From NCBI RefSeq assembly GCF_036030735.1, contig NZ_CP107928.1, forward strand, positions 3,286,001-3,350,000: a stretch of 64,000 nucleotides of DNA, in the 5' to 3' direction. Under the pieces are notes generated by a model. The model saw nothing but the letters and a program-made list of their open reading frames with translations. It was not told the origin of the DNA and made no database searches. Numbering within the stretch: the stretch's first letter is position 1; the number at the start of each line of letters is the position of its first letter. Positions 34,640-43,493 of the stretch are shown in pieces. The DNA comes from Streptomyces sp. NBC_00425. GTDB lineage: Bacteria > Actinomycetota > Actinomycetes > Streptomycetales > Streptomycetaceae. Position numbers and translations under genes: made by a program.

Positions 34640-36124
34640 TCACGCCGCGAGCTTCGCCAGGGCCGCGTCGATGCGGGCCAGCGTCTTCTCCTTGCCGAGG
34701 ACTTCCAGCGACTCGAAGAGGGGCAGGCCGACCGTGCGGCCGGTGACGGCGACGCGGACGGGCGCCTGCGCCTTGCCGAGCTTGAGGCCGTGGGCCTCGC
34801 CGGCGGCCAGGACGGCCTCCTTCAGGGACTCGGCGGAGGTCCAGTCGGCCGACTCCAGCTTCTCGCGGGCCGTGGTGAGCAGCGCGTCGCTGCCCTCCTT
34901 CATCGCCTTCGCCCAGGAGGCCTCGTCGGAGACCGGCTCGGGGAGGAAGAGGAAGTCGACGTTGTCGGTGATCTCCGAGAGGACCTTGAGCCGGGTCTGC
35001 GCGTGCGGGGCGATCGCCTGCCACTTCGCCTCGTCGAAGTCCTCCGGCGCCCAGGGGGCGACCGGGGCCTTCAGCCAGGGGGCGCAGCGCTCGGTGAAGT
35101 CCTTCACGTCGAGCAGGCGGATGTGATCGGCGTTGATCGCCTCGCACTTCTTGAGGTCGAAGCGCGCCGGGTTGGGGTTGACGTCCGTGACGTCGAAGGC
35201 GGCGACCATCTCGTCCATCGTGAAGATGTCCTGGTCGGCCGAGAGCGACCAGCCCAGCAGCGAGAGGTAGTTGAGCAGACCCTCGGGGAGGAAGCCGCGC
35301 TCGCGGTAGAGGTTGAGTGACGACTCCGGGTCGCGCTTGGAGAGCTTCTTGTTGCCCTCGCCCATCACGTACGGCAGGTGGCCGAAGGCGGGCACGGACT
35401 TCGCGATGCCCAGCTCGGCCAGCGCCTTGTAGAGGGCGACCTGGCGCGGCGTGGAGGAGAGCAGGTCCTCGCCGCGCAGGACGTGGGTGATCTCCATCAG
35501 GGCGTCGTCGACCGGGTTGACCAGCGTGTACAGCGGGCCGCCGTTCGCGCGGACGATGCCGTAGTCGGGCACGTTCTCCGGGGTGAACGTCAGCTCGCCG
35601 CGGACCAGGTCCGTGAAGGTGATCGTCTCGTCGGGCATGCGGAAGCGGACGATCGGCGCACGGCCCTGGGCGCGGTACTCCTCGACCTGCGCCTCGGTGA
35701 GGTCGCGGCAGTGGCCGTCGTAGCCGGACGGACGGCCGGCGGCGCGGGCGGCGTCGCGGCGGGTGTCCAGCTCCTCCTGGGAGCAGTAGCAGTGGTACGC
35801 GTGACCGGCGTCCAGGAGCTTCTGCGCGACCTCCTTGTACAGGTCCATGCGCTGGGACTGGCGGTACGGCGCGTGCGGGCCGCCGACCTCGGGGCCCTCG
35901 TCCCAGTCGAAGCCGAGCCAGCGCATCGAGTCCAGGAGCTGGTTGTACGAGTCCTCGGAGTCGCGGGCCGCGTCGGTGTCCTCGATGCGGAAGACCAGGG
36001 TGCCCTGATGGTGCTTGGCGAAGGCCCAGTTGAACAGGGCGGTGCGGACCAGGCCCACGTGCGGGTTACCGGTCGGCGAGGGACAGAAACGGACGCGTAC
36101 GGGAGAGCCGGGTGCGCTAGCCAC
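34640..36124 (-). CDS. gltX: Glutamyl-tRNA synthetase
   Basis: This is a 494-residue class I synthetase. The start is GTG 36124 ([32 protein letters not shown]), 8 bases inside the end of the upstream FAH gene; the TTG at 36133 is less likely. The HIGH-type motif is NPHVG (residues about 19-23) and the KMSKS-type motif KKLSKRD. Actinobacteria lack GlnRS, so this enzyme is expected to charge both tRNA-Glu and tRNA-Gln, the latter being corrected by GatCAB (known). Five tRNA genes of just these two kinds lie 1.2 kb downstream. Confidence 0.96.
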   Translation of the reverse strand: MASAPGSPVRVRFCPSPTGNPHVGLVRTALFNWAFAKHHQGTLVFRIEDTDAARDSEDSYNQLLDSMRWLGFDWDEGPEVGGPHAPYRQSQRMDLYKEVAQKLLDAGHAYHCYCSQEELDTRRDAARAAGRPSGYDGHCRDLTEAQVEEYRAQGRAPIVRFRMPDETITFTDLVRGELTFTPENVPDYGIVRANGGPLYTLVNPVDDALMEITHVLRGEDLLSSTPRQVALYKALAELGIAKSVPAFGHLPYVMGEGNKKLSKRDPESSLNLYRERGFLPEGLLNYLSLLGWSLSADQDIFTMDEMVAAFDVTDVNPNPARFDLKKCEAINADHIRLLDVKDFTERCAPWLKAPVAPWAPEDFDEAKWQAIAPHAQTRLKVLSEITDNVDFLFLPEPVSDEASWAKAMKEGSDALLTTAREKLESADWTSAESLKEAVLAAGEAHGLKLGKAQAPVRVAVTGRTVGLPLFESLEVLGKEKTLARIDAALAKLAA

Positions 36125-36902
36125 GCTTGACAACCTTGTTGGTGAGAGTGCCGATGCCTTCGATGGTGACGGCGACCTCGTCGCCGACAGCCAGGGGGCC
36201 TACCCCTGCCGGGGTGCCCGTGAGGATCACGTCGCCGGGGAGCAGCGTCATGGCCTCGGTGATGTTGACGATGAGATCCGCGATGGAGTGGATCATCTCG
36301 CTGGTGCGGCCGAGCTGGCGCTGCCCGCCGTCCACCGTGAGCTGGATCGTGAGGTCGGACGCGGTCGCCAGGTCCAGGCCGGTCTCCACCCACGGGCCGA
36401 GCGGGCAGGAGGTGTCGAAGCCCTTGGCCCGCGCCCACTGCTTCTCGCGCCGCTGGACGTCCCGTGCGGTGACGTCGTTGGCGCAGGTGTAGCCGAAGAT
36501 CACGTCCGCCACGCGCTCGCGCGGGACCTCTCGGCACATCCGGCCGATGACGACCGCCAGCTCGGCCTCGTGGTGCAGTTCCTCGGAGAACGACGGGTAC
36601 TGGATGTCGTCGCCGTGGCCGATCACCGAGGTGGACGGCTTGAAGAAGGCGAACGGGGCGTCGGGGACCTCGTTGCCCAGTTCGCGCGCGTGCTCGGCGT
36701 AGTTGCGGCCGAAGGCGACGATCTTGTTGGGCAGCACGGGCGGCAGGAGCCGGACCTTGCTCAGCGGCACCTTGGTGCCGGAGAGCTCGAAGTCCGCGAA
36801 CGGGATGCCCTTGATGATGTCGAGGACGAGCTCGTCCGGCTCGGCCCCCTCGACCGCGCCGAAGGCGACGTTGCCGTCGATGGAGAACCTGGCGATGCGC
36901 AC
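36117..36902 (-). CDS. Fumarylacetoacetate hydrolase-family protein
   Basis: This 261-residue protein is annotated from GTG 36902 ([15 protein letters not shown]). FAH-fold marks are [17 protein letters not shown], the metal-binding [11 protein letters not shown] (Glu-x-Glu) and [31 protein letters not shown] (positions about 138-170), and LTGTPAGVG. The family includes hydrolases, isomerases and oxaloacetate decarboxylases; the specific reaction cannot be told. The 3' end overlaps gltX by 8 bases, so both are one operon. Confidence 0.88.
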   Translation of the reverse strand: MRIARFSIDGNVAFGAVEGAEPDELVLDIIKGIPFADFELSGTKVPLSKVRLLPPVLPNKIVAFGRNYAEHARELGNEVPDAPFAFFKPSTSVIGHGDDIQYPSFSEELHHEAELAVVIGRMCREVPRERVADVIFGYTCANDVTARDVQRREKQWARAKGFDTSCPLGPWVETGLDLATASDLTIQLTVDGGQRQLGRTSEMIHSIADLIVNITEAMTLLPGDVILTGTPAGVGPLAVGDEVAVTIEGIGTLTNKVVKRG

Positions 36903-36959
36903 GGGTTGGTTGGCCCCTTGACTGAGCTGGCTGGAGTGTGACGGTCCAGGCTAACGCGG

Positions 36960-36987
36960 AAGGGCGTCCCCGGCCGGGGACGCCCTT
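36960..36987 (-). terminator. Terminator of the 62-codon gene
   Basis: AAGGGCGTCCCC (36960-36971) and GGGGACGCCCTT (36976-36987) form a perfect 12-bp stem with a GGCC loop, between the 62-codon gene and the FAH gene on the minus strand. Confidence 0.8.
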
Positions 36988-37076
36988 GACATCCGTGGGC
37001 GGCCGGCTTGAGCATTCGGCGGCCGCCGCCCGTATGTGATCGCGGAGATCGGGGATGATCTCCTGGATCCCTGGAT

Positions 37077-37265
37077 CTACTCCGCGACGGAGGCGGCGAG
37101 CGGCGCCTCCATGAGGACGGTGCGCTTGGGGTTGGCAGTCTGGGCAGGGAGATCGACGGAGTGCTCCTGCTGCTCCGGGAGCTGCAGTTCGTCGGCGTCC
37201 TTGAGGTGCGCCAGCGTCGTGCGCCTCGGGTTGGCGATCTTGTGGAACATCGTCGTCGTCTTCAC
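37077..37265 (-). CDS. Small protein with internal repeat (62 aa), unknown
   Basis: GTG 37265 begins MKTTTMFHKIANPRRTTLAHL; an ATG five codons later is an alternative, and neither has a strong ribosome site. Two parts of the sequence resemble each other: IANPRRTTLAHL (residues 10-21) and TANPKRTVLMEA (43-54), joined by an acidic, Gln/Glu-rich spacer. There is no Cys, so lanthionine chemistry is excluded; no maturation enzyme lies nearby. A terminator follows it. It is probably a real conserved actinobacterial small protein, because coding-like composition and terminator agree, but the function is unknown. Confidence 0.65.
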   Translation of the reverse strand: MKTTTMFHKIANPRRTTLAHLKDADELQLPEQQEHSVDLPAQTANPKRTVLMEAPLAASVAE

Positions 37266-37868
37266 TGTTGTACGTGACCCTGTCGTCTCGGGGCGCCGGA
37301 GAGGCCGTCAAGGGCCCCCGCGCGGGCGCGGTTTGTCGGATGTGCCATCCCTGTAAAGCGTCAGGCTAAACATGCGCTTCCCGGCGAACGCGTGAAGGTC
37401 GCATGATTAGCGTGTGAGTTTGCTCACGAGTTCAGTGGTATTTCGGTCATTTCGGGCCCTCGCGTGACCACTACGAAACGGACATAAGACACCTGAAGCA
37501 CTCATTCCGCTCCTGATCATGGCGACTGGGACACCCCTGCCACCCCTGGGGTTCACACCCTTATGTCCGCCTTAGGGATGAACACTTTCTACATCCCGTA
37601 ACTTCACCCTCACGTCGTGTCACGGATGTCACAGCCTGGCCAACGGGCCTTGTTGGAGATCCTGCACTGTGCTGGAATTCCTCGGACCGCCGCGGGATCG
37701 AGCCGGCGCACAGGGGGCGCAGAACGCGCCCGGTGGCGGCAAGACAGGGGGAGCCAGCGCCGGTACTCACGACCATCAGGGTGGCGTAATTCAGGACGCC
37801 CCCCGACACGCCGACACCGTCTTTCCCGTTCACGCGGGAAGGCGCCTGGTCCAGAGGTTGCGACGCTA
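37266..37868. other. Long intergenic region upstream of conservon 1
   Basis: This region is 603 bases and markedly AT-richer than its surroundings (37370-37620). It should contain the promoters of the divergent small gene and of cvnA1. It contains GTGAG/CTCAC around 37412-37427 and a GGGATG/CATCCC inverted repeat (37575-37580 and 37592-37597). An open frame of 66 codons (37669-37869) ends at the cvnA1 start but has no recognisable product. Confidence 0.55.
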
Positions 37869-40800
37869 GTGCAGGGACGTTTCAAGAGGGATGGCAGTGC
37901 TTCGGCGGAGCCGGAGCCGCACGGCGGGACTGGCCCCAATGCCGGCAGTTCCTCGCCCCAGCACGCCCAGAACCCGGGCCAGTCCGGCGACGGCGGTGAG
38001 CGCTCCGGGCGCCCCGGCTCGTCCGCGTCGCCGAGTTCCTTCACCCCGACTCCGACGGCCAAGCCGCCGGCCGGTTCCCCCGGTCCCGGCCCGCGGGTGG
38101 CGCTGCGCAACTGGCGCATCTCCACGCGTCTGGTGGCGCTGCTGACCCTGCCCGTGGTCGCCGCGACCACGCTGGGCGCGCTGCGCATCGACCAGTCGAT
38201 GGACGACATCAAGCAGCTCGACAACATGAAGCTGCTGACGGACATGACCAAGCAGGCCACCGAGCTGGCCGTCCAGCTGCAGAACGAGCGCGACCGCTCC
38301 GCCGGTCCGCTGTCGCACGGCAGCAAGGCGACCGACTTCGGCGTCAAGGGCTACCGGGACAAGACCGACAAGGCGGTGACCGCCTTCCAGGACGCCTCGG
38401 AGGAGATCGACGCCGCCAGCGCCGACGGCAACCTGCAGGGTGTCCGCGACAGCCTCGTGGGTCTCCTCAGCGACCTCGGCAACCTGGCCAAGATCAGGTC
38501 GACCGCCTACTCGGAGCCCAAGAACTCCACCCAGACGGTCGAGGCCTACCACCGCCTGATCACCAGCCTGCTGGACCTGTCGCAGGACATGGCGCAGGCC
38601 ACCAGCAACCCGGAGATGATCCAGCGCACCCGCGCGCTGTCCGCCTTCTCCGCCGCCAAGGAGTACGCCTCCGTCCAGCGCGCCGTGCTCGCGGCGGCGC
38701 TGCCGGTGAGCAACACCGTCTACGGCGACCTCTCCGAGAACGACCGGCAGTACGCCGAGGCCGCCCTCGAGAACCAGGACTCCGAGCTCGCGAGCTTCCG
38801 CAGCATCTACGGCGACGACGGCGCCGAGGAGCTGCTGCAGCCCATCGAGCGGGGCAACCCGGTCATCGAGGAAGCCGACACCTACGCCACCCGGGCCCTG
38901 AGCTCCACCACCGGTCTGCAGTCGCAGGACAAGCGGTCGTACCAGGACTGGATCGACGACAGCTCGACCAAGATCGCGCAGATGGCCAACATCGAGCACA
39001 CGCTGCTCGAGGACATGGAGCAGAAGGCGCGTGAGCTGCGCGCCGAGTCCGAGCGCGAAGCGATCATCTCCGGTGCGCTCATCCTGCTCGTGCTCGGTGT
39101 CTCGCTGGTCGGCGCCTTCGTCGTCGCCCGGTCCATGATCCGTTCGCTGCGCCGCCTGCAGGAGACCGCCACCAAGGTCGCCCAGGACCGGCTGCCCGAA
39201 CTGGTCAAGCAGCTGTCCGAGTCCGACCCGCAGGACGTCGACACGTCCGTGGAGTCGGTCGGTGTGCACTCCCGGGACGAGATCGGCCAGGTGGCCGCGG
39301 CCTTCGACGACGTGCACCGCGAGGCCGTCCGCCTCGCCGCCGAGCAGGCCCTCCTGCGGGGCAACGTCAACGCGATGTTCACCAACCTCTCGCGCCGCTC
39401 CCAGGGCCTCATCCAGCGTCAGCTGTCGCTCATCTCCGAACTGGAGTCCCGCGAGGCCGACCCGGACCAGCTCTCCTCGCTCTTCAAGCTCGACCACCTC
39501 GCGACCCGCATGCGCCGTAACGGTGAGAACCTCCTCGTCCTCGCGGGTGAGGAGCCCGGCCGCCGCTGGACCCGTCCGGTCCCGCTGGTCGACGTGCTGC
39601 GCGCCGCCGCCTCCGAGGTGGAGCAGTACGAGCGCATCGAACTGTCCTCGGTGCCGACCACCGAAGTGGCCGGCCGGGTCGTCAACGACCTCGTGCACCT
39701 GCTCGCCGAGCTGCTCGAGAACGCCACCTCGTTCTCCTCCCCGCAGACCAAGGTCAAGGTCACCGGTCACGCGCTGCCCGACGGCCGCGTGCTGATCGAG
39801 ATCCACGACACCGGCATCGGCCTCTCGCCCGAGGACCTCGCCGCGATCAACGAGCGCCTCGCCTCGCCGCCCACCGTGGACGTGTCGGTCTCCCGCCGCA
39901 TGGGTCTGTTCGTGGTCGGTCGTCTGTCGCAGCGGCACGGCATCCGCATCCAGCTGCGCCCCTCCGACTCCGGCGGCACGACCGCGCTGGTCATGCTGCC
40001 CGTGGACGTCGCCCAGGGCGGCAAGAAGCCCCAGCCCAAGCCCGGTCAGGGCAGCGTCGCGGGCGGTCCCGCCGCCGCACAGGCCGCGGCCGGCGTCGCC
40101 GCCGCGCGTCGCCAGAACGGCTCGCAGGGCGGCGCCCTCGGCTCCGGTCCCGGCGCGGGCGGCCTTCTCGCCGGCGGTCAGGGTCCCCGGGCCGCGCTGC
40201 CCGGCCGGGACGGCGGTGGCCGCCCCGGCGGCCAGCCGCCGCGCGGTCCCCAGCAGCCGCAGGCCGCACCGCCGCAGGGCCGTCCGGCCCCGGCCGGCGC
40301 CGGCTTCGGCGGCCAGGCGCCGGGCGCGCCGCAGGGTCTGCAGGCGGCCAACGGCAGCACGCAGGGCCCGGACATGTTCGGCGGACGTCCGCCGCAGCAG
40401 CGCCCCAACAACGCCGAGCAGGGCGGTCGCGGCCGTCAGCCGCAGCTGCCGCCGCGCGGTGGTCCGCGCGCCGAGCTGCCGGGTGGCAACCCGCAGCCGC
40501 GCATGCCCAGCTGGGGCGACGAGAACGCCCGGCCGCCGGTGCCGCGCACCCCGCTGGACGCCCCGCGCGGCCACGAGGAGCCGGACGTCGCGCAGACCTC
40601 GCGGATGCCGCGCATCGACGACCGGCAGGGTCCCGGCGCCACCGCCGAGATACCCGCGGTGCCGCGGCTCGACCAGCCTCAGGGCCAGTCCGGTCCCGCC
40701 GACTTCAGCCGTCCCGCCGACTTCGGCCGACCCGCCGACTTCGGCCGCACCGCGGCGAACGGTCAGCAGAACACGGGCCAGTTCCCGGCCGTCGGCAACC

Positions 40801-41627
40801 CGCAGGACAGCGGTCAGTTCCAGCGTCCGGGCACCGGCGGCCGACAGGACGCTGGCCAGTTCGAGCGCCCCGGCACGAGCGGCCGTCCGGGCGACAACGG
40901 CTACACCCGCTCCGACGTCTTCGGCGCCCCCGGCGGCCAGAACGCTCCGGCTACCCCGGACCGCTTCGCCCCGCAGGGCTACGACAACGGCTCCACGGGC
41001 CGGTTCGCCTCCCCCGGCCACGACGGCTCCGCCACCGGCCAGCACTCGCTGCCCGGCAGCCAGAACCCCTCGTCCACCGGCCAGTTCCCCGTCGCACAGC
41101 CGAACGGCTACGGAGCGGCGCAGCAGCCGGTACCGCAGCGTCCGGCCGGGCGTCCCGAGCCGGAGGCACTGCCGCCGGCCTCGGGTCCCGGCGACGGCCG
41201 CACCCCGCTGTACGACACGCTGGAGACCAACTGGTTCCACGGTCAGCAGGCGGGTGGTGCGGAGCCGTCCCCGGCTCCGCAGGCGGAACAGCAGCAGGCC
41301 CCGGCCGCTCCGCAGCGTCCGGCCACCGCTCCCGCCTCCTGGCGGACCTCGCCCAACGACGAACTCGTCCGCCAGGCCGAGCGCGTCAGGCAGCCTGCCG
41401 CGGGCGGCGTCACCACCTCCGGTCTGCCGCGCCGGGTGCCCAGGGCGAACCTCGTCCCGGGCACGGCTCAGCAGCAACAGCACCAGACCGGTCCGCAGGT
41501 CTCGCGTTCGCCTGACGACGTACGCGGCCGGCTGACCAATCTCCGTCGGGGCATCGCGCAGGGTCGTCAGGCCGGCAACGGCTCGACCGGCAGTTTCCCG
41601 AGCCCCACTCACCAGCAGGAGCGTTAG
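37869..41627 (+). CDS. cvnA1: Conservon sensor histidine kinase CvnA, copy 1
   Basis: This 1252-residue protein is annotated from GTG 37869 (MQGRFKRDGSASAE). A cytosolic Pro/Ser-rich start leads to TM1 (about 88-105), then an extracellular nitrate/nitrite-sensor-like helical domain with VQLQNERDRSAGPL, TM2 (about 397-418) and HAMP. A DHLATRMRRNGENLLVL segment (about 541) and a GHKL ATPase domain (about 578-707; ELLENATSFSSP, HDTGIGLSPEDL, GLFVVGRLSQRHG) follow. The last 540 residues are Pro/Gln/Gly-rich, repetitive and probably disordered, ending with a short conserved GLPRRVPRANLVPG. Conservons are known Streptomyces signalling modules; the ligand is unknown. Confidence 0.93.
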   Translation: MQGRFKRDGSASAEPEPHGGTGPNAGSSSPQHAQNPGQSGDGGERSGRPGSSASPSSFTPTPTAKPPAGSPGPGPRVALRNWRISTRLVALLTLPVVAATTLGALRIDQSMDDIKQLDNMKLLTDMTKQATELAVQLQNERDRSAGPLSHGSKATDFGVKGYRDKTDKAVTAFQDASEEIDAASADGNLQGVRDSLVGLLSDLGNLAKIRSTAYSEPKNSTQTVEAYHRLITSLLDLSQDMAQATSNPEMIQRTRALSAFSAAKEYASVQRAVLAAALPVSNTVYGDLSENDRQYAEAALENQDSELASFRSIYGDDGAEELLQPIERGNPVIEEADTYATRALSSTTGLQSQDKRSYQDWIDDSSTKIAQMANIEHTLLEDMEQKARELRAESEREAIISGALILLVLGVSLVGAFVVARSMIRSLRRLQETATKVAQDRLPELVKQLSESDPQDVDTSVESVGVHSRDEIGQVAAAFDDVHREAVRLAAEQALLRGNVNAMFTNLSRRSQGLIQRQLSLISELESREADPDQLSSLFKLDHLATRMRRNGENLLVLAGEEPGRRWTRPVPLVDVLRAAASEVEQYERIELSSVPTTEVAGRVVNDLVHLLAELLENATSFSSPQTKVKVTGHALPDGRVLIEIHDTGIGLSPEDLAAINERLASPPTVDVSVSRRMGLFVVGRLSQRHGIRIQLRPSDSGGTTALVMLPVDVAQGGKKPQPKPGQGSVAGGPAAAQAAAGVAAARRQNGSQGGALGSGPGAGGLLAGGQGPRAALPGRDGGGRPGGQPPRGPQQPQAAPPQGRPAPAGAGFGGQAPGAPQGLQAANGSTQGPDMFGGRPPQQRPNNAEQGGRGRQPQLPPRGGPRAELPGGNPQPRMPSWGDENARPPVPRTPLDAPRGHEEPDVAQTSRMPRIDDRQGPGATAEIPAVPRLDQPQGQSGPADFSRPADFGRPADFGRTAANGQQNTGQFPAVGNPQDSGQFQRPGTGGRQDAGQFERPGTSGRPGDNGYTRSDVFGAPGGQNAPATPDRFAPQGYDNGSTGRFASPGHDGSATGQHSLPGSQNPSSTGQFPVAQPNGYGAAQQPVPQRPAGRPEPEALPPASGPGDGRTPLYDTLETNWFHGQQAGGAEPSPAPQAEQQQAPAAPQRPATAPASWRTSPNDELVRQAERVRQPAAGGVTTSGLPRRVPRANLVPGTAQQQQHQTGPQVSRSPDDVRGRLTNLRRGIAQGRQAGNGSTGSFPSPTHQQER

Positions 41628-42050
41628 TTGAGCCAGATGAGCCAGGCAGCACAGAACCTGAACTGGTTGATCACCAACTTCGTGGACAACACCCCTGGGG
41701 TGTCCCACACCGTCGTGGTGTCCGCCGACGGGCTCCTGCTCGCCATGTCCGAGGGCTTCCCCCGCGACCGCGCCGACCAGCTGGCGGCCGTCGCTTCGGG
41801 GCTGACCTCCCTGACGGCCGGGGCCTCCCGGATCTTCGAGGGCGGCAACGTGGCGCAGACGGTCGTCGAGATGGAGCGAGGCTTCCTCTTCCTCATGTCC
41901 GTCTCGGACGGCTCGTCCCTCGCCGTGCTCGCGCACCCCGAGTGCGACATCGGCCTCGTGGGCTACGAGATGGCGCTGCTCGTCGACCGAGCGGGCGCGG
42001 TCCTCACGCCCGACCTTCGCGCCGAGCTCCAGGGCAGTCTGCTCCACTGA
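41628..42050 (+). CDS. cvnB1: Conservon roadblock/LC7 protein CvnB, copy 1
   Basis: This 140-residue protein is annotated from TTG 41628, abutting the cvnA1 stop, because AGGAG lies 6 bases before it; ATG 41637 is the alternative and would lie 15 bases away. A single roadblock/LC7 domain is seen: NLNWLITNFVDNTPGVSHTVVVSADGLLLAMSEG, and GLTSLTAGASRIFEGG. It probably dimerises and regulates the GTPase CvnD, analogous to MglB (known family logic). Confidence 0.93.
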   Translation: MSQMSQAAQNLNWLITNFVDNTPGVSHTVVVSADGLLLAMSEGFPRDRADQLAAVASGLTSLTAGASRIFEGGNVAQTVVEMERGFLFLMSVSDGSSLAVLAHPECDIGLVGYEMALLVDRAGAVLTPDLRAELQGSLLH

Positions 42051-42162
42051 CCCGCCCGAGTACCACCCGCCTCACGAAATCACCGTCCGGCCGACACACT
42101 CCCCCCACCGGCCTCGACGGACGGCACGACAAACCAAAAATGCTGTCCCGCCCGGAGGATCC

Positions 42163-42561
42163 ATGACCCCGCCCACCGCCCATCATGATCCGTACGCGGA
42201 GCCGTACGGCGATGAGGGCGACCAGCCGCTGGTGCGTCCGTACGCGATGACCGGTGGCCGGACCCGGCCGCGCTATCAGCTCGCCATCGAGGCGCTGATC
42301 AGCACCACGGCCGACCCGGCAGCGCTCATGGGGCTGCTCCCGGAGCACCAGCGCATCTGTCACCTGTGCCGCGAGGTGAAGTCGGTCGCCGAGGTCTCGG
42401 CGCTGCTGGCCATGCCGCTGGGTGTGGCGCGGATCCTCGTCGCGGACCTCGCCGAGGCCGGACTGGTGGCCATCCACCAGCCGGGCGGCGACGAGAACAA
42501 CGGTGGCGCTCCGGACGTGACGCTGCTCGAAAGGGTGCTCAGTGGACTTCGCAAGCTCTGA
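42163..42561 (+). CDS. cvnC1: Conservon DUF742 protein CvnC, copy 1
   Basis: This 132-residue protein has ATG 42163. The DUF742 core (about 25-132) includes LVRPYAMTGGRTRPRYQLAIEAL, LCREVKSVAEVSALLAMPLGVARILVADLAEAGLV and LLERVLSGLRKL; it looks like a winged-helix-type fold. The N terminus is short compared with copy 2. It overlaps cvnD1 by 20 bases, so the two proteins are made in step. Confidence 0.92.
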   Translation: MTPPTAHHDPYAEPYGDEGDQPLVRPYAMTGGRTRPRYQLAIEALISTTADPAALMGLLPEHQRICHLCREVKSVAEVSALLAMPLGVARILVADLAEAGLVAIHQPGGDENNGGAPDVTLLERVLSGLRKL

Positions 42562-43117
42562 CGGAGGCCGGGCCACCACCTCCGCGAAGATCGTGGTGGC
42601 GGGTGGCTTCGGCGTGGGCAAGACCACGTTCGTGGGCGCCGTCTCCGAGATCAACCCGCTGCGCACGGAGGCCGTGATGACGTCCGCGTCGGCGGGCATC
42701 GACGACCTCACCCACACCGGGGACAAGACCACCACCACGGTGGCCATGGACTTCGGCCGCATCACGCTCGACCAGGACCTGATCCTCTACCTGTTCGGCA
42801 CGCCGGGTCAGGACCGCTTCTGGTTCATGTGGGACGACCTGGTGCGCGGCGCCATCGGCGCGGTGGTTCTGGTGGACACGCGGCGGCTGGCCGACTGCTT
42901 CCCCGCGGTCGACTACTTCGAGAACAGCGGTCTGCCGTTCGTGGTCGCGCTCAACGGCTTCGACGGGCAGCAGCCCTACCAGCCCGAAGAGGTGCGCGAG
43001 GCGCTGCAGATCGGCCCGGACACCCCGATCATCACGACGGACGCCCGGCATCGCTCGGACGCCAAGAGCGCGCTGATCACCCTGGTCGAGCACGCGCTGA
43101 TGGCGCGACTGCGGTAA
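42542..43117 (+). CDS. cvnD1: Conservon small GTPase CvnD, copy 1
   Basis: This 191-residue protein has start GTG 42542 (MDFASSDGGRATTSAKIVVAGGFGVGKTTFVG). G1 is GGFGVGKTT; the G3 region is LFGTPGQDRFWFM in place of the eukaryotic DTAGQ; the G4 region reads ALNGFDG, not NKxD, a conservon peculiarity; G5 is TTDAR. It is a MglA/Ras-like switch, presumably driven by CvnA/B/C at the membrane. Confidence 0.93.
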   Translation: MDFASSDGGRATTSAKIVVAGGFGVGKTTFVGAVSEINPLRTEAVMTSASAGIDDLTHTGDKTTTTVAMDFGRITLDQDLILYLFGTPGQDRFWFMWDDLVRGAIGAVVLVDTRRLADCFPAVDYFENSGLPFVVALNGFDGQQPYQPEEVREALQIGPDTPIITTDARHRSDAKSALITLVEHALMARLR

Positions 43118-43275
43118 CTTTCAAGCACCTGGTGACGTACAGCAGTTGCCGTAGGCACCCTGGAGCCGGCTGTGGGCTTTGACACGGTCGGCTCCGGTGT
43201 TCATAACGTTTCGGCAGAGGAATCGGCGAGTCCCGCCACGCGTCGCGGTCACTCGGTCTCACTGTGCGCACGAAG

Positions 43276-43306
43276 GCCCCGTCTTTTGGCGGGGCTCGTT
43301 CTTTTT
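43276..43306 (+). terminator. Terminator between the two conservons
   Basis: GCCCCGTC (43276-43283) and GGCGGGGC (43288-43295) form an 8-bp stem with one G-U and a TTTT loop, followed by TCGTTCTTTTT. It lies 159 bases after cvnD1. Confidence 0.85.
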
Positions 43307-43493
43307 GACCGATTTATCTGGGGTTTACATCACGTCGAACCAACTCTTTCCCATGTTTGGAAGAGGGCTGGTCGTCATGCTGGAATGCCTGAACTGCCCA
43401 ATAGTCAATGACGTACTCATGGTCGATGGCTGACCGGGCTCTGAGACACAGCGGCACGACGAAGGTGCCGACCGCCGAGAGGTTGTTGGTCGA
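43307..43493. promoter_or_regulatory. Promoter region of conservon 2
   Basis: This holds 187 bases after the terminator, relatively AT-rich at 43307-43420. No consensus boxes were assigned. It must contain the cvnA2 promoter, since a terminator isolates the upstream conservon. The GTG start is preceded by GAGAGG. Confidence 0.45.

Noticed and set aside
37669..37869. 66-codon frame directly before cvnA1
   Set aside because: No recognisable product and no good ribosome site; the overlap with the start could be chance. It was left as a possible upstream ORF only.
40020..41600. Repetitive DNA in the cvnA1 3' half
   Set aside because: Codes a Pro/Gln/Gly-rich disordered tail; no sign of a separate gene or mobile element.
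37866..42047. Open frame of about 1390 codons on the minus strand opposite cvnA1
   Set aside because: It is a shadow of cvnA1/cvnB1; composition follows the complement of the coding frame and no motif is seen.
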